The notes: generated by a model not told the origin, from the letters alone. A stretch of DNA of 40,422 bases from Gammaproteobacteria bacterium (GCA_013372875.1 JABXIW010000219.1:1-40422); one strand, 5' to 3'. Positions 8,084 through 17,777 are shown, counted from the first letter of the stretch. Numbers and translations: made by a program.

Positions 8084-10495
8084 TTAGCGATTAAAGGTCG
8101 AACTCATTTCATCTTTTGAAAAATCATCAACATTAATCACCGCCAGACGCGCATCTTCGGCCGCAACCACTAGCTTGAATTCATCTTCGCTGATTAAGCC
8201 TTCATCAAAGGCTTCTTTGGCGAAGCTGACCACTTGGTGATTGGATGGTTTTTTACCCAAAGCGGCTGAGAATTTAGCAACAACAGGCTCCATTTCAAGC
8301 TGTAACTCAAGAGCCTTGTTGACTTTGTAGAGGTTGCTGAATTGCGACTCAGATTTGAAAATACCGTGAGTCAATTCTTCGCGCATCGCCTCTGGCTGTT
8401 GTAACTCTTTAGCCACTTTGCGACCGAGCTTATCTGATGGCGCTGAAAGCGGTAGTCCTAAAGGGAATACCACTAGGCGCAATAATTTTCCCATCCAGCC
8501 GATAGGGAAGTTGCGTAAAACACCGTCGGCGGCCATTTGGGTTTCATACAAACAATATTCGAGCGCCCATTGGACTACGTTTTTATCGTGCTCAGGACGG
8601 CCTTTGTCTTCAAAATGCTTCAATACCGAAGTAGCGATGTATAGGTTACTTAACATATCGCCAAGGCGACCTGAAATTGACTCGCGACGCTTTAATTCAC
8701 CGCCTAGAACGCCCATGGTTACATCCGATAGGAAGGCAAGGGCGCTACTAAAGCGAGTGATGCGCTGATAATAACGACCTGTGAAGTCGGCTTGTGGCTT
8801 GCGCACCAACAAGCTGGCGGTTAAACCTAGCCAAAAGGTTCGGATCTTATTGCTCATGGCAAAACCGATATGAGCAAATAATGCCTTATCAAAGTCTTTT
8901 ACCGCTTGTTCTTTGTTTTGGTTTTGGCTGGCATCAATCAGCTTCAAAACATAAGGATGGCAACGGATTGAGCCTTGTCCGTAGATGATTAAACTACGAG
9001 TTAAGATATTGGCACCTTCGACCGTAATCGAAATTGGCGCGCCTTGATAAGCGCGACCCATATAGTTTTTCGGCCCCATCATCACTGCTTTACCGCCATG
9101 GACGTCCATGCCATCAATCGCACAGTCTTGCGCTAACTTGGTGGTGTGGCATTTCACAATCGCCGAAGCTACCGACGGTTTCTCGCCAGAATCAATACCT
9201 GCGGCCGTAAAGGTGCGGACTGCATCAATCATATAGGCTTTACCTGCGATACGCGCAAGTGCTTCCATCACGCCTTCCATATAGCCTACAGGGACTTTGA
9301 ATTGGCGGCGAATGCGTGCATAAGCGCCTGTGGTGTAGGCCACCATTTTTGAACCGCCTGTTGCGCCAGATGGTAGCGAAATTGCACGACCTGCTGATAA
9401 GCAGTCCACCAGCATACGCCAGCCTTGGCCAGCCATTTTTTCACCACCAATAATGTAATCCAGTGGCACAAATACATCTTCGCCTTTTGTCGGGCCATTT
9501 TGGAATGGGGTGCTTAATGGGTAGTGACGACGACCAATTTCTACGCCATCGGTATTCGTTGGGATCAAGGCACAAGTAATGCCTAAGTCTTTTTTATCGC
9601 CTAGTAAACCATCGGGATCGTACATTTTAAAGGCAAGCCCCAGTAGGGTAGCCACAGGTGCTAAGGTGATGTAACGCTTATTCCAGTTCAGCTTTAAGCC
9701 AATCACTTCTTCTCCATTCCATTGACCTTTGCAAACGATACCTGAATCAGGAATGCCGCCGGCATCGGAGCCCGCTTCAATCGCGGTTAAGGCAAAACAT
9801 GGTACTTCTTCACCAGAGGCTAAGCGCGGTAAATAATGTTTTTTCTGCTCTTCGGTACCGTAGTGCATCAACAATTCAGATGGCCCCAATGAATTAGGTA
9901 CCGAAACGATACTGCCAACAGTGGCACTTAATGAATTAATCTTGGTTAATACTTGTGATTGAGCATAGGAAGAAAAGCCTAAACCGCCATATTCTTTGGG
10001 GATAATAAAGCTGAAAAAGCCTTTGTCTTTAATGAATTGCCACATTTCAGGCGGTAAATCGCGATCAACGTTGGTTATCTGCCACTCGTTGATCATCGAG
10101 CACAGCTCTTCGGCTGGCCCATTAATAAAGGCTTCTTCGTCAGCAGTTAAACTGGCTTTAGGGATATTGTGAAAACGCTTCCAGTTAGGTTTACCTGCAA
10201 AAACTTCTTGTTCCCACCAAACGGTGCCAGCATCTAAGGCTTCCTGCTCTGTATCCGAAATTTTTGGCATGACGCCCTTAAAAGTTTCAAGCAAAGTAGC
10301 AGAAACAGGGCGACGGATAGCAGGGATGTTCAGTGGTACTAGAACCAATAGTGCTAACAACCAATGGATATAGGGTATTGAGTAGAGAAAGCCCCATAAG
10401 AGTAAAATTGACACTAAAACGATGCTGGTCACTTTTAATCCTGCGCGATGATAAAGCAGCGCAGCCAAAGCAACGAATAGGATAAGCGTTAACAT
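8084..10495 (-). CDS. fadE: Acyl-CoA dehydrogenase FadE
   Basis: FAD enzyme of the first step of fatty-acid beta-oxidation, oxidising acyl-CoA to trans-2-enoyl-CoA. At 803 residues it is close to the E. coli FadE length (814) and far longer than ordinary acyl-CoA dehydrogenases. The N terminus has two or three membrane segments (residues 1-60), as in FadE, followed by the dehydrogenase core with FIIPKEYGGLGFSSYA, CFALTAIEAGSDAGG, the QNGPTKGEDVFVPLDYIIGG segment and ITVEGANILTRSLIIYGQG. A C-terminal DUF1974-type region fills about 530-780. An AAGGAAG site lies just before the ATG. The promoter carries a FadR-like operator, implying control by long-chain acyl-CoA. No electron-transfer flavoprotein gene is nearby. 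Confidence 0.95.
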   Translation of the reverse strand: MLTLILFVALAALLYHRAGLKVTSIVLVSILLLWGFLYSIPYIHWLLALLVLVPLNIPAIRRPVSATLLETFKGVMPKISDTEQEALDAGTVWWEQEVFAGKPNWKRFHNIPKASLTADEEAFINGPAEELCSMINEWQITNVDRDLPPEMWQFIKDKGFFSFIIPKEYGGLGFSSYAQSQVLTKINSLSATVGSIVSVPNSLGPSELLMHYGTEEQKKHYLPRLASGEEVPCFALTAIEAGSDAGGIPDSGIVCKGQWNGEEVIGLKLNWNKRYITLAPVATLLGLAFKMYDPDGLLGDKKDLGITCALIPTNTDGVEIGRRHYPLSTPFQNGPTKGEDVFVPLDYIIGGEKMAGQGWRMLVDCLSAGRAISLPSGATGGSKMVAYTTGAYARIRRQFKVPVGYMEGVMEALARIAGKAYMIDAVRTFTAAGIDSGEKPSVASAIVKCHTTKLAQDCAIDGMDVHGGKAVMMGPKNYMGRAYQGAPISITVEGANILTRSLIIYGQGSIRCHPYVLKLIDASQNQNKEQAVKDFDKALFAHIGFAMSNKIRTFWLGLTASLLVRKPQADFTGRYYQRITRFSSALAFLSDVTMGVLGGELKRRESISGRLGDMLSNLYIATSVLKHFEDKGRPEHDKNVVQWALEYCLYETQMAADGVLRNFPIGWMGKLLRLVVFPLGLPLSAPSDKLGRKVAKELQQPEAMREELTHGIFKSESQFSNLYKVNKALELQLEMEPVVAKFSAALGKKPSNHQVVSFAKEAFDEGLISEDEFKLVVAAEDARLAVINVDDFSKDEMSSTFNR

Positions 10496-10524
10496 AGTTC
10501 TTCCTTAAATGAATACATCACTTG

Positions 10525-10552
10525 AGTATAACACATCGTACCAGTTAGTTAA
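10525..10552 (-). promoter_or_regulatory. fadE promoter with FadR-like operator
   Basis: On the minus strand, a TATACT -10 hexamer (10525-10530) and a TTAACT -35 hexamer (10547-10552) are 16 bp apart. The 17-bp sequence AACTGGTACGATGTGTT fills the spacer (10530-10546). It closely resembles the known FadR operators of E. coli fad genes (core CTGGTNNGANNTGTT). Binding there would block RNA polymerase and be released by long-chain acyl-CoA. Expected transcription start is near 10518, giving a short leader containing the AAGGAAG ribosome-binding site. Confidence 0.75.
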
Positions 10553-10651
10553 GTAGATATTTTGCCTAGTTAATGGCTAACTACTTGAACTTATAGGGAC
10601 TTTATAAGAATATAGTCAGGTTGAACTAAAAATATAATTTGAGGAGCCCCT

Positions 10652-11485
10652 ATGAAACGCTTAGCCGTGGCCATTATTCATGGTATCGGATCAGAAAAAG
10701 AATTTTATTCAGTCGAGCTAAAGCACCGAATCGTAGAAGAATATTTAAAAGCCGATCCAAACAATCGCATGGAAGATGATTTGTTATTCCATGAAATTTA
10801 TTGGGGCGATCTAGTGAACGAAGATGATGGCGCATTATTAAGCAAACTTGATTACAAGAATGAGCTTACTTATAAAGATTTACGCAATATCTTTATCGGT
10901 TTTATGCGTCTTGGAAACAGTTACAGCAAAGGCAACGAAAGTGGTCTTTATGATGCTATCCATGAGCGTATCAAAGCCAGCATGAATAAGTTTGCTTCAC
11001 ACAGAAATGTAGATCAAGAAGATACGCCGCTAGTGATTATGGCGCACTCGTTTGGTTCAGTGATCATGTCTAATTATATTTATGATTTACAACACAAGAA
11101 TGCAGGTGTATCGAACTTCGAAGCCTTTAAAACACTTGCTGGTGTGATTACTTTTGCCTCCCCATTGGCTATTTACTCTAAGCAAACGGGCGATTTCAGC
11201 AAGCCAATTGATAAAGTGGGTTCAGAGTTAGAAGAAGGCTTAAAAGATCGCGTGAAATGGTTAAACTTCTACGATAAAGATGACGTGGTTGCTTATCCAA
11301 TGAAGAACGTGAATGAAGCCTACAACCAAGCGGTAGACGAAGATTTAGAAATCAACGTTGGTTCAGCTGCAACCTCATGGAATCCTGCTTGTCATACGGG
11401 CTATTGGGAAGATAAAGACTTTATCAAGCCAGTTGCAAAGTATTTAGGAGAAGTTCGCGCTCCACACGATTTCTGGAAGCTGTAA
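10652..11485 (+). CDS. Alpha/beta-hydrolase fold protein
   Basis: Cytoplasmic protein of 277 residues with a serine-hydrolase layout: an N-terminal strand and oxyanion element AVAIIHGIGS (residues 5-14), a nucleophile elbow AHSFGS (Ser133), an acid in FYDKDDVVAYP (Asp208 or Asp210) and a late His in ACHTGYWED (His248). This order is that of lipase/esterase-like enzymes. The substrate is unknown, and no signal peptide is present. It is transcribed divergently from fadE across 156 bp, has a strong GAGGAG ribosome-binding site, and ends at its own terminator. The position next to fadE hints at lipid metabolism but is not proof. Confidence 0.75.
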   Translation: MKRLAVAIIHGIGSEKEFYSVELKHRIVEEYLKADPNNRMEDDLLFHEIYWGDLVNEDDGALLSKLDYKNELTYKDLRNIFIGFMRLGNSYSKGNESGLYDAIHERIKASMNKFASHRNVDQEDTPLVIMAHSFGSVIMSNYIYDLQHKNAGVSNFEAFKTLAGVITFASPLAIYSKQTGDFSKPIDKVGSELEEGLKDRVKWLNFYDKDDVVAYPMKNVNEAYNQAVDEDLEINVGSAATSWNPACHTGYWEDKDFIKPVAKYLGEVRAPHDFWKL

Positions 11486-11498
11486 ACTCCTCAAATTT

Positions 11499-11544
11499 AA
11501 ATCTCTTGCTTTTGAGTTACGGCTTGAAGGCAAGAGATTTTTTT
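11499..11544 (+). terminator. Rho-independent terminator after the hydrolase gene
   Basis: Arms AAATCTCTTGC (11499-11509) and GCAAGAGATTT (11530-11540) pair perfectly over 11 bp around a 20-base loop, followed by TTTT. It separates the hydrolase gene from hrpA. Confidence 0.85.
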
Positions 11545-11596
11545 ATTGCAGCAAGTTTTATTGCTGTTTTGATAGCTCTTTCTATACATAAGTCTC

Positions 11597-14500
11597 ATGG
11601 CAAACAATACCCAAAATAATCCTCAAAGTTCATACCAATTTAGCCAAGCGGAATTAAAAAAATGCTTGTTGCAGGACCAGTTTGGGTTGAAAAAATTAGC
11701 CAGCGTTATCGAGCAAAGGCTCAAGCAAAAATTACCGTCCGAAAAGCTCATACAAAAACTGCAAACCCGCTTACAACAATCTCAAGAGATAAAGTTAAAG
11801 CGTCAAGCCATAGCGCAGCAACCGATAAAATATGATGACGCTTTGCCTATTTCACAAAAACGCCATGAAATTGCAGAGTTGATTAAAAGCAATCAAGTAG
11901 TAGTGGTAGCAGGTGAAACGGGCTCGGGTAAAACCACTCAGTTACCCAAAATTTGCTTAGAGTTAGGGCTTGGTGTTGAGGGGCGAATTGGTCATACCCA
12001 GCCCAGACGAGTTGCCGCGACCAGTGTTGCTCGCCGAATAGCTGAGGAACTAGAAACGCCATTAGGGCAGGCTGTGGGTTATAGCATCCGTTTTAATGAT
12101 CAGGTTAATGATGCAACGCCTATTCGCATTATGACTGATGGTATTCTGCTTAACGAAATCAGCTTCGATCCACTGTTACGCCAATATCAAGTTTTGATCA
12201 TTGATGAAGCTCACGAGCGCAGTTTGAATATTGATTTCTTGCTCGGTTATTTAAAAAATCTACTGCCTAAGCGTCCCGATCTAAAAATCATCATCACATC
12301 CGCCACCATTGATTTACAACGTTTTGCTAATCATTTTGCTAATAAGGGTAAAGCAGCGCCAGTGATTGAGGTTAGCGGTAGAACCTATCCGGTAGATGTT
12401 TGGTACCGTGAAGCGGATGAAGAAAACCCCTTACCGCAAGTAGAGCAAATTGGCCAGGCTGTGCAGGAACTAATGGCTTATGATGCTGGTGATATTCTAG
12501 TTTTTTTATCGGGCGAAGCTGAGATCCGTGAAACCGCTAAATTTTTAAGAAAAGAGCAGTTTAATCAGTGCCAAGTGTTGCCATTGTACGCCAGGCTTTC
12601 CATTTCAGAGCAAGAAAAAATCTTTAAGCCATCAGGCGGCAAAAGGCGCATTGTGCTTTCTACCAACGTTGCAGAAACTTCGGTAACCGTACCTGGCATT
12701 CGTTTTGTAATTGATCCTGGCTTCGCTAGAGTTAGTCGTTACTCGGTGCGTAATAAAATTCAGCGTTTACCGATTGAAAAAATCTCGCAAGCCAGTGCCA
12801 ATCAAAGGAAGGGACGTTGTGGTCGTGTTGCTGATGGTGTTTGTATTCGACTCTACTCGCAAGAAGACTTTGATAATCGCGCAGAGTTTACCGATGCAGA
12901 AATTTTAAGAACCAATCTGGCTTCGGTCATTCTACAGATGCAGCAATCTAATCTTGGGGATATTGAGGATTTTCCTTTTTTAGATCAGCCAGCAGCAAAA
13001 CAAGTCAGTGATGGGCAAAATTTATTAATTGAGCTGGAAGCTATCAATAAAGCGAAAAAGCTGACTTCGATTGGTAAACAAATGGCAAAATTGCCGATTG
13101 AGCCAAGGCTTGCGCGGATTTTAATTGAAGGACAAAAACGCCAGGTGCTAAACGAGTGTTTGGTAATTGCGGCCTTTTTGTCAGTCAAAGATCCACGCGA
13201 ATGGCCATTTGATAAAAAAGAAGTAGCACAACAAAAACATAGAAAGTATCAGCACAGTCAATCCGACTTTATTGGTATTTTAAACTTGTGGCGAATTTTG
13301 CACTCACAGCAAGATGAATTATCTAATCGTCAATTTAAAGATCATTGCTCTTTGGAGCTCATTAACGCCAATGCTTTTCGCGAGTGGCGTAATACTTATC
13401 GACAGCTCAAACAGTTAACTGTGGAGAAAAATCAAAGGCTCTCAGCAATAGCAGATTATGCTCAAGCCGACAAAAAAGCTGAAGCAATTCAGTATCAAAC
13501 TTTACACAAGGCATTACTGGCTGGGCTTTTGAGTTTTGTTGGACAAAAGGATATAGAAAAAGGCTATTTGGCAGCGCGCCAATCCAAATACTTTGTTCAT
13601 CCTCAGTCGGTTAATTTTAAGAAACAGCCCGCTTGGTTAATGGCTTTTGAAGTGGTAGAAACCACCCAAGCCTATGCGCGTTTGACTGCTTTTATCGAAA
13701 CAACATGGCTTGAAGAGTGCGCCAAGCATTTGTTGAAAACTCACTATTTTGAAGCTTTTTGGAGCAAAAATCGCGGTAGTGTGATTGCGCCTATTCAGCA
13801 AACCTTGTATGGATTAAAAGTGGTGGTTGAGCGCAAAGTAGATTATTCGCAAGTTGATCCTGAGCTTTCGCGTGAACTATTTATTAAGCACGCTTTGGTA
13901 CGACAAGAATTAAACTCTAAAGATCAATTCTTTTTGTCTAATCAAAGGGTATTAGCAGAAGCAGAACAAGAAATTGCTAAAGCCCGTCAGGCCGATTTGC
14001 GTATTGCTGAGAAAGAGCTCTGTGACTGGTTTACGAAAAGACTTCCAGAATCGATAAACAATTCCAAAACCTTAAATCAATGGTTAAAAAAAGATAAACA
14101 TAACTCTAAAAGATTAGAGTTTTCCAAAGATTTAATTTTAGGTGAAGATAAGCAAGATTCAGACTTGTTCCCCGAAACTATCAAGGTCAAGGGTGTTGAG
14201 CTTAAAGTCGAATATCACTTTGAACCTAGCCATGAACGTGATGGGGTAACAGTTAAGTTGCCTCAATCGTTACGCCAGCGCTTTTCTGATATCGATTTTG
14301 AACGCTTGGTGCCAGGCTTGCTCGAAGAAAAAATTGAATACTTAATTCGCTCTATGCCTAAACGTTTTAGGAAAAACTTCTTGCCTGTGCCAACCTACGC
14401 CAAGGCTTGTTACGAATCGGTATTAGAGCAAAAGGGCTCGCTTAAAGATATTTTGAGCAAGCAGCTTTATAAAATGACGGGGGTGATATTAACCCAAGAG

Positions 14501-15517
14501 GCCTGGTCGGAAATTAAGTTGCCTGAGCATTTGCTAATGCGCTTTGAGGTCATTAATGACCATAAAAAAGTAATTGAGTCGGGTAGAAGTTTAGAAACTA
14601 GCAATGCCAGCAAAAAAACTCCTGTCAGTGACGCTAAGGTTTCGGTTAAGCAAAAAAGCAAACTGCAAGAAACCTATACCGATTGGCAGTTTGAATTTAA
14701 AGCAACAGGCTCAATAACCGAGGCTGGCACGAATATTCCTGTGTTTTTTGCGATAGAAGATGCTAGAGATAAGGTGCGGATCATCTATTCAGTGAGTCAA
14801 GCCAGTGCGCAGAAAACTCACCTACGAGGTGTTTGCCGCCTGATTGCTTTGCACAATCAAGATAAGCTCAAGTACCTAATTAAAAGTAATCCCGCCAAAC
14901 AAGCCTTATCTTTGGGTTGCATCTCCTTAACCCATTATCCAGATTTGGTTGAATCAGTGCTTTTAGCCGCTATTAACCAGCGATGTAAGGATAATTTGCC
15001 TTATTCTAAAGGTGATTATCAGCAACTTGTAACAACAGTTTCAGCAGAATTAGTAGCTGACGCTACTGACGCGTTAAGGCGTTTGGCGAAAATATTAAAG
15101 CTCAGAGCGGAAATTTTGGCGCAGACTAAAAAACTCAATAAGACCTTTGACAATTTAAAAGCTGATATAACAGAACAGCTGGATTATTTATTTGAAGAAG
15201 ATTTTTGTTATCGCTATGGGCTTGAAAAGCTCAGTGATTATCAACGCTATATGGATGCTTTAGCATCTAGGATAAGTAAAGCTCGGCAGAATATGCTCAA
15301 AGATGATCAAGCTGCGGATATGATTAACCCTTGGCTTGATAAGCGTATCGAGCTTGAGGAATCCAATAAAATTCCAGAAAACGAATATTTGACTTATCTT
15401 TGGATGTTAGAAGAGTACCGGATTTCTTTATTTGCACAAGGTCAGAAAACGCAATTTCCGATTTCCGATAAGCGCTTGCAGAAATTCAATGAGCAACTAC
15501 AATCGAAATATCAATAA
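11597..15517 (+). CDS. hrpA: ATP-dependent RNA helicase HrpA
   Basis: Large DEAH-box helicase of 1306 residues, matching E. coli HrpA (1300). Family members remodel RNA; HrpA is linked to mRNA processing and rescue of stalled ribosomes. Motifs in order: Walker A GETGSGKTT (106-114), TQPRRVAA (Ia, 134-141), DEAH (203-206, in IIDEAHERS), SAT (235-237), then the helicase C domain with STNVAETSVTVPG and the QRKGRCGR motif VI. HA2 and OB-like regions and the long DUF3418 C-terminal region follow. No good ribosome-binding site precedes the ATG. The next gene starts 22 bases after the stop, so the two probably share a transcript. Confidence 0.95.
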   Translation: MANNTQNNPQSSYQFSQAELKKCLLQDQFGLKKLASVIEQRLKQKLPSEKLIQKLQTRLQQSQEIKLKRQAIAQQPIKYDDALPISQKRHEIAELIKSNQVVVVAGETGSGKTTQLPKICLELGLGVEGRIGHTQPRRVAATSVARRIAEELETPLGQAVGYSIRFNDQVNDATPIRIMTDGILLNEISFDPLLRQYQVLIIDEAHERSLNIDFLLGYLKNLLPKRPDLKIIITSATIDLQRFANHFANKGKAAPVIEVSGRTYPVDVWYREADEENPLPQVEQIGQAVQELMAYDAGDILVFLSGEAEIRETAKFLRKEQFNQCQVLPLYARLSISEQEKIFKPSGGKRRIVLSTNVAETSVTVPGIRFVIDPGFARVSRYSVRNKIQRLPIEKISQASANQRKGRCGRVADGVCIRLYSQEDFDNRAEFTDAEILRTNLASVILQMQQSNLGDIEDFPFLDQPAAKQVSDGQNLLIELEAINKAKKLTSIGKQMAKLPIEPRLARILIEGQKRQVLNECLVIAAFLSVKDPREWPFDKKEVAQQKHRKYQHSQSDFIGILNLWRILHSQQDELSNRQFKDHCSLELINANAFREWRNTYRQLKQLTVEKNQRLSAIADYAQADKKAEAIQYQTLHKALLAGLLSFVGQKDIEKGYLAARQSKYFVHPQSVNFKKQPAWLMAFEVVETTQAYARLTAFIETTWLEECAKHLLKTHYFEAFWSKNRGSVIAPIQQTLYGLKVVVERKVDYSQVDPELSRELFIKHALVRQELNSKDQFFLSNQRVLAEAEQEIAKARQADLRIAEKELCDWFTKRLPESINNSKTLNQWLKKDKHNSKRLEFSKDLILGEDKQDSDLFPETIKVKGVELKVEYHFEPSHERDGVTVKLPQSLRQRFSDIDFERLVPGLLEEKIEYLIRSMPKRFRKNFLPVPTYAKACYESVLEQKGSLKDILSKQLYKMTGVILTQEAWSEIKLPEHLLMRFEVINDHKKVIESGRSLETSNASKKTPVSDAKVSVKQKSKLQETYTDWQFEFKATGSITEAGTNIPVFFAIEDARDKVRIIYSVSQASAQKTHLRGVCRLIALHNQDKLKYLIKSNPAKQALSLGCISLTHYPDLVESVLLAAINQRCKDNLPYSKGDYQQLVTTVSAELVADATDALRRLAKILKLRAEILAQTKKLNKTFDNLKADITEQLDYLFEEDFCYRYGLEKLSDYQRYMDALASRISKARQNMLKDDQAADMINPWLDKRIELEESNKIPENEYLTYLWMLEEYRISLFAQGQKTQFPISDKRLQKFNEQLQSKYQ

Positions 15518-15539
15518 TTAAAATAATCTTGGGGCTGCA

Positions 15540-16781
15540 ATGACGCTATTTCAGATTATAGCTTTAGTCTTATCCTTGACGGCTGTTTTTAGCTACATCA
15601 ACTACCGTTTTATTAAATTACCAATCACCATCGGTGTCATGCTGCTTAGCTTGGTGTTCTCCCTGATCTTGATACTGCTAAGTAATTTTGGTGTGAACTT
15701 GCATGAGAAAGCAGAAACTATCTTATCGCAAATCGATTTTAATCAAACGCTGATGCATGGAATGCTCAGTTTTCTACTGTTTGCTGGCGCATTGCACGTC
15801 AATATTAATGATTTACGCAAACAAAAGTGGGTCATTGGAACACTAGCAACCATAGGTGTAATCACTTCTACCTTTCTAACCGGTACCGCCGCTTATTATA
15901 TTTTGAATTTTTTAGGTATCGAAATTAGCTATATTTATGCGTTGATATTTGGTGCTTTAATCTCGCCAACAGATCCCATAGCCGTTTTAGGCATTTTAAA
16001 ACTAGTCGGCGCGCCCAAGACTTTGGAAACCAAGATAACTGGTGAGTCATTATTCAATGACGGAGTAGGAGTGGTGGTCTTTATTGTTTTGGTTGGAATC
16101 GCTACTAGCGGTGCAGATATTAGCGCCGCCAGTGTAGTCGGTTTGTTCGCGACCGAAGCGCTTGGTGGTTTGTTTTTTGGCTTTGGTTTAGGCTTTATTG
16201 GCTACTGGATGCTAAAAACCATCGATAATTATCAAGTGGAAGTTTTGATCACCTTAGGCTTGGTTACTGGTGGATACGCTCTCGCGGGAGCGCTGCATTT
16301 ATCGGCGCCAATTGCTATTGTTGTCGCTGGCTTAATGATTGGTAATCATGGTCGTTTATTCGCTATGAGTGATCAGACTCGCAAGCGCTTGGATAATTTC
16401 TGGGAACTGGTGGATGAAATCTTAAATGCAGTTCTGTTTTTGTTGATCGGTCTTGAAGTGATTATCCTAACTTTCACAGGTCAATATTTATTGGCGGGTG
16501 TGATTATGATTTTCGTGGTTTTATTATCTCGCTTAATCAGTATTGGTATGCCGATCCAGATCTTAAAGCAATTCCGTGATTTTACTCCTTATGTGGTTAC
16601 CATTATGACTTGGGGTGGTTTGCGCGGCGGCATTTCTGTAGCGCTTGCCTTATCGCTTCCCGCTGTCCCAGCGCGCGAACCGATTCTCGTGATTACTTAT
16701 TGCATTGTGGTCTTTTCCATTTTGGTACAAGGCCTTACGGTGAAAAAGGTACTTAAACTTGCGGATAGGGGAGACAAGTAA
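15540..16781 (+). CDS. CPA1-family cation/proton antiporter
   Basis: Inner-membrane protein of 413 residues with about 12 hydrophobic segments, belonging to the Na+/H+ exchanger domain family (CPA1, NhaP-like). It should exchange cytoplasmic Na+ or K+ for protons in pH and salt control. Diagnostic segments are MLSFLLFAGALHVN, ALISPTDPIAVLGILK (unwound helix), and SLFNDGVGVVVF, which holds the Asn-Asp pair of electroneutral antiporters. A late TWGGLRGGISVALAL segment is also typical. There is no large C-terminal cytoplasmic domain. It is preceded by a GGGGC site, follows hrpA by 22 bases and is followed closely by a lipoprotein gene. Ion specificity cannot be told from sequence. Confidence 0.9.
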   Translation: MTLFQIIALVLSLTAVFSYINYRFIKLPITIGVMLLSLVFSLILILLSNFGVNLHEKAETILSQIDFNQTLMHGMLSFLLFAGALHVNINDLRKQKWVIGTLATIGVITSTFLTGTAAYYILNFLGIEISYIYALIFGALISPTDPIAVLGILKLVGAPKTLETKITGESLFNDGVGVVVFIVLVGIATSGADISAASVVGLFATEALGGLFFGFGLGFIGYWMLKTIDNYQVEVLITLGLVTGGYALAGALHLSAPIAIVVAGLMIGNHGRLFAMSDQTRKRLDNFWELVDEILNAVLFLLIGLEVIILTFTGQYLLAGVIMIFVVLLSRLISIGMPIQILKQFRDFTPYVVTIMTWGGLRGGISVALALSLPAVPAREPILVITYCIVVFSILVQGLTVKKVLKLADRGDK

Positions 16782-16791
16782 CCTTTCAGTA

Positions 16792-17343
16792 TTGATAAAG
16801 CTGATGATTCTCATCGGCTTTATAGTATTAAATGGCTGTACTAGTTATAAAACGGTCATTAGTAGCGAAAGCCTTAAACCAAAAGTTCATCAACTCACTC
16901 AGTCAATTATTAACATCGATCCCAGTGTGGATCCTTTGGAAGCGCACAAGGTGGCAAGAGTTGCGGTGTATTATCCGCTACAGTTGCGCCAAGAATATCA
17001 GTTGGTGGATAGTCCCTTGATCCATAATGCCTTAGTAAATGCTGGTATTAAAAAGCGTGGCTTATGCATTCATTGGACCGAAGATCTGTTAAACAAACTT
17101 GCCCAATTGGATCTTAGAACTCTAAAACTTAATTGGTTAGTTGCTAATCAAGATGCCAGTTTACGGCTGGAGCATAGTGCGGTTTTAGTCAATTCATACT
17201 TTACTGATATGCGGCAGGGTATCGTTCTAGATGCATGGCGAGATTCTGGTGAGATTTTTTTCGATCAAGTTTCTGATGATCATTATCAATGGCAACTAGA
17301 ATATAATGACATTACTGCAAGGCTTTTACTGTCCGATAAGTAA
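16792..17343 (+). CDS. Lipoprotein with possible Cys-His-Asp triad
   Basis: Exported protein of about 183 residues. A short signal with a Lys (start read as MIKLMILIGFIVLNGC) ends in a lipobox-like LNGC, so it is probably membrane anchored. The start is uncertain: a TTG at 16759 inside the antiporter gene, this TTG at 16792, or an ATG at 16804; I chose the one giving a charged signal peptide. The mature part has RGLCIHWTEDLL, then RLEHSAVLV, then VLDAWRDSGEIFF. Cys, His and Asp in this order and spacing recall papain/transglutaminase-type folds. Proteins with the same three motifs are, as I recall, conserved but uncharacterised in Pseudomonas and relatives. An enzymatic role is only inferred. 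Confidence 0.7.
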   Translation: MIKLMILIGFIVLNGCTSYKTVISSESLKPKVHQLTQSIINIDPSVDPLEAHKVARVAVYYPLQLRQEYQLVDSPLIHNALVNAGIKKRGLCIHWTEDLLNKLAQLDLRTLKLNWLVANQDASLRLEHSAVLVNSYFTDMRQGIVLDAWRDSGEIFFDQVSDDHYQWQLEYNDITARLLLSDK

Positions 17344-17777
17344 AAATAACCAAATTTTCATAGTGAAAAGTATCACAATTGTCAGCAATTCAAACAAGTG
17401 TTTGTATTTTTTTTCGACGCTTTTTCTGATGCAACCGCATAATCTTTCTTAAAGTATCAAATGATAACCACTTTAACTTTAACTAACTAACTTATTGATA
17501 AAAATAGATTATTTTGTTTTATATGAATCTCTATTCCTATCAATAGATACACTTTTTTATATGATAAATAACTGTTTCAAAAATGAAACAGTATTTTGTG
17601 ATTTGACAATAAATGTCAGCTTTCTTCAGGATCTTGTAAGAATTATCAACTCTAGATCGATTGCAATAACTACCACTATAGTTACATTCAGCGAATTGGA
17701 TCACTGCGACTGCGCGAAGTTAATGGGGTATTCGCTATAAATCAATATTGAAGCAATGTTCATAGGAGGAGCATAGC
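17344..17777. promoter_or_regulatory. AT-rich leader of the collagen-like gene
   Basis: A 434-bp stretch without a convincing gene. It holds a perfect palindrome (ACTGTTTCA at 17571-17579, TGAAACAGT at 17584-17592, 4-base loop) and a smaller one (TGACA 17604-17608, TGTCA 17614-17618) overlapping a TTGACA hexamer at 17603-17608, a possible -35. A strong AGGAGG ribosome-binding site precedes the ATG at 17778. An 81-codon open frame at 17495-17740 lacks a ribosome-binding site and domain features. The region probably carries the regulated promoter and a long leader. Confidence 0.5.

Noticed and set aside
17495..17740. 81-codon open frame in the leader before the collagen-like gene
   Set aside because: It has no ribosome-binding site, low complexity AT-rich codons and no domain or signal feature, and it spans the palindromes that look regulatory.
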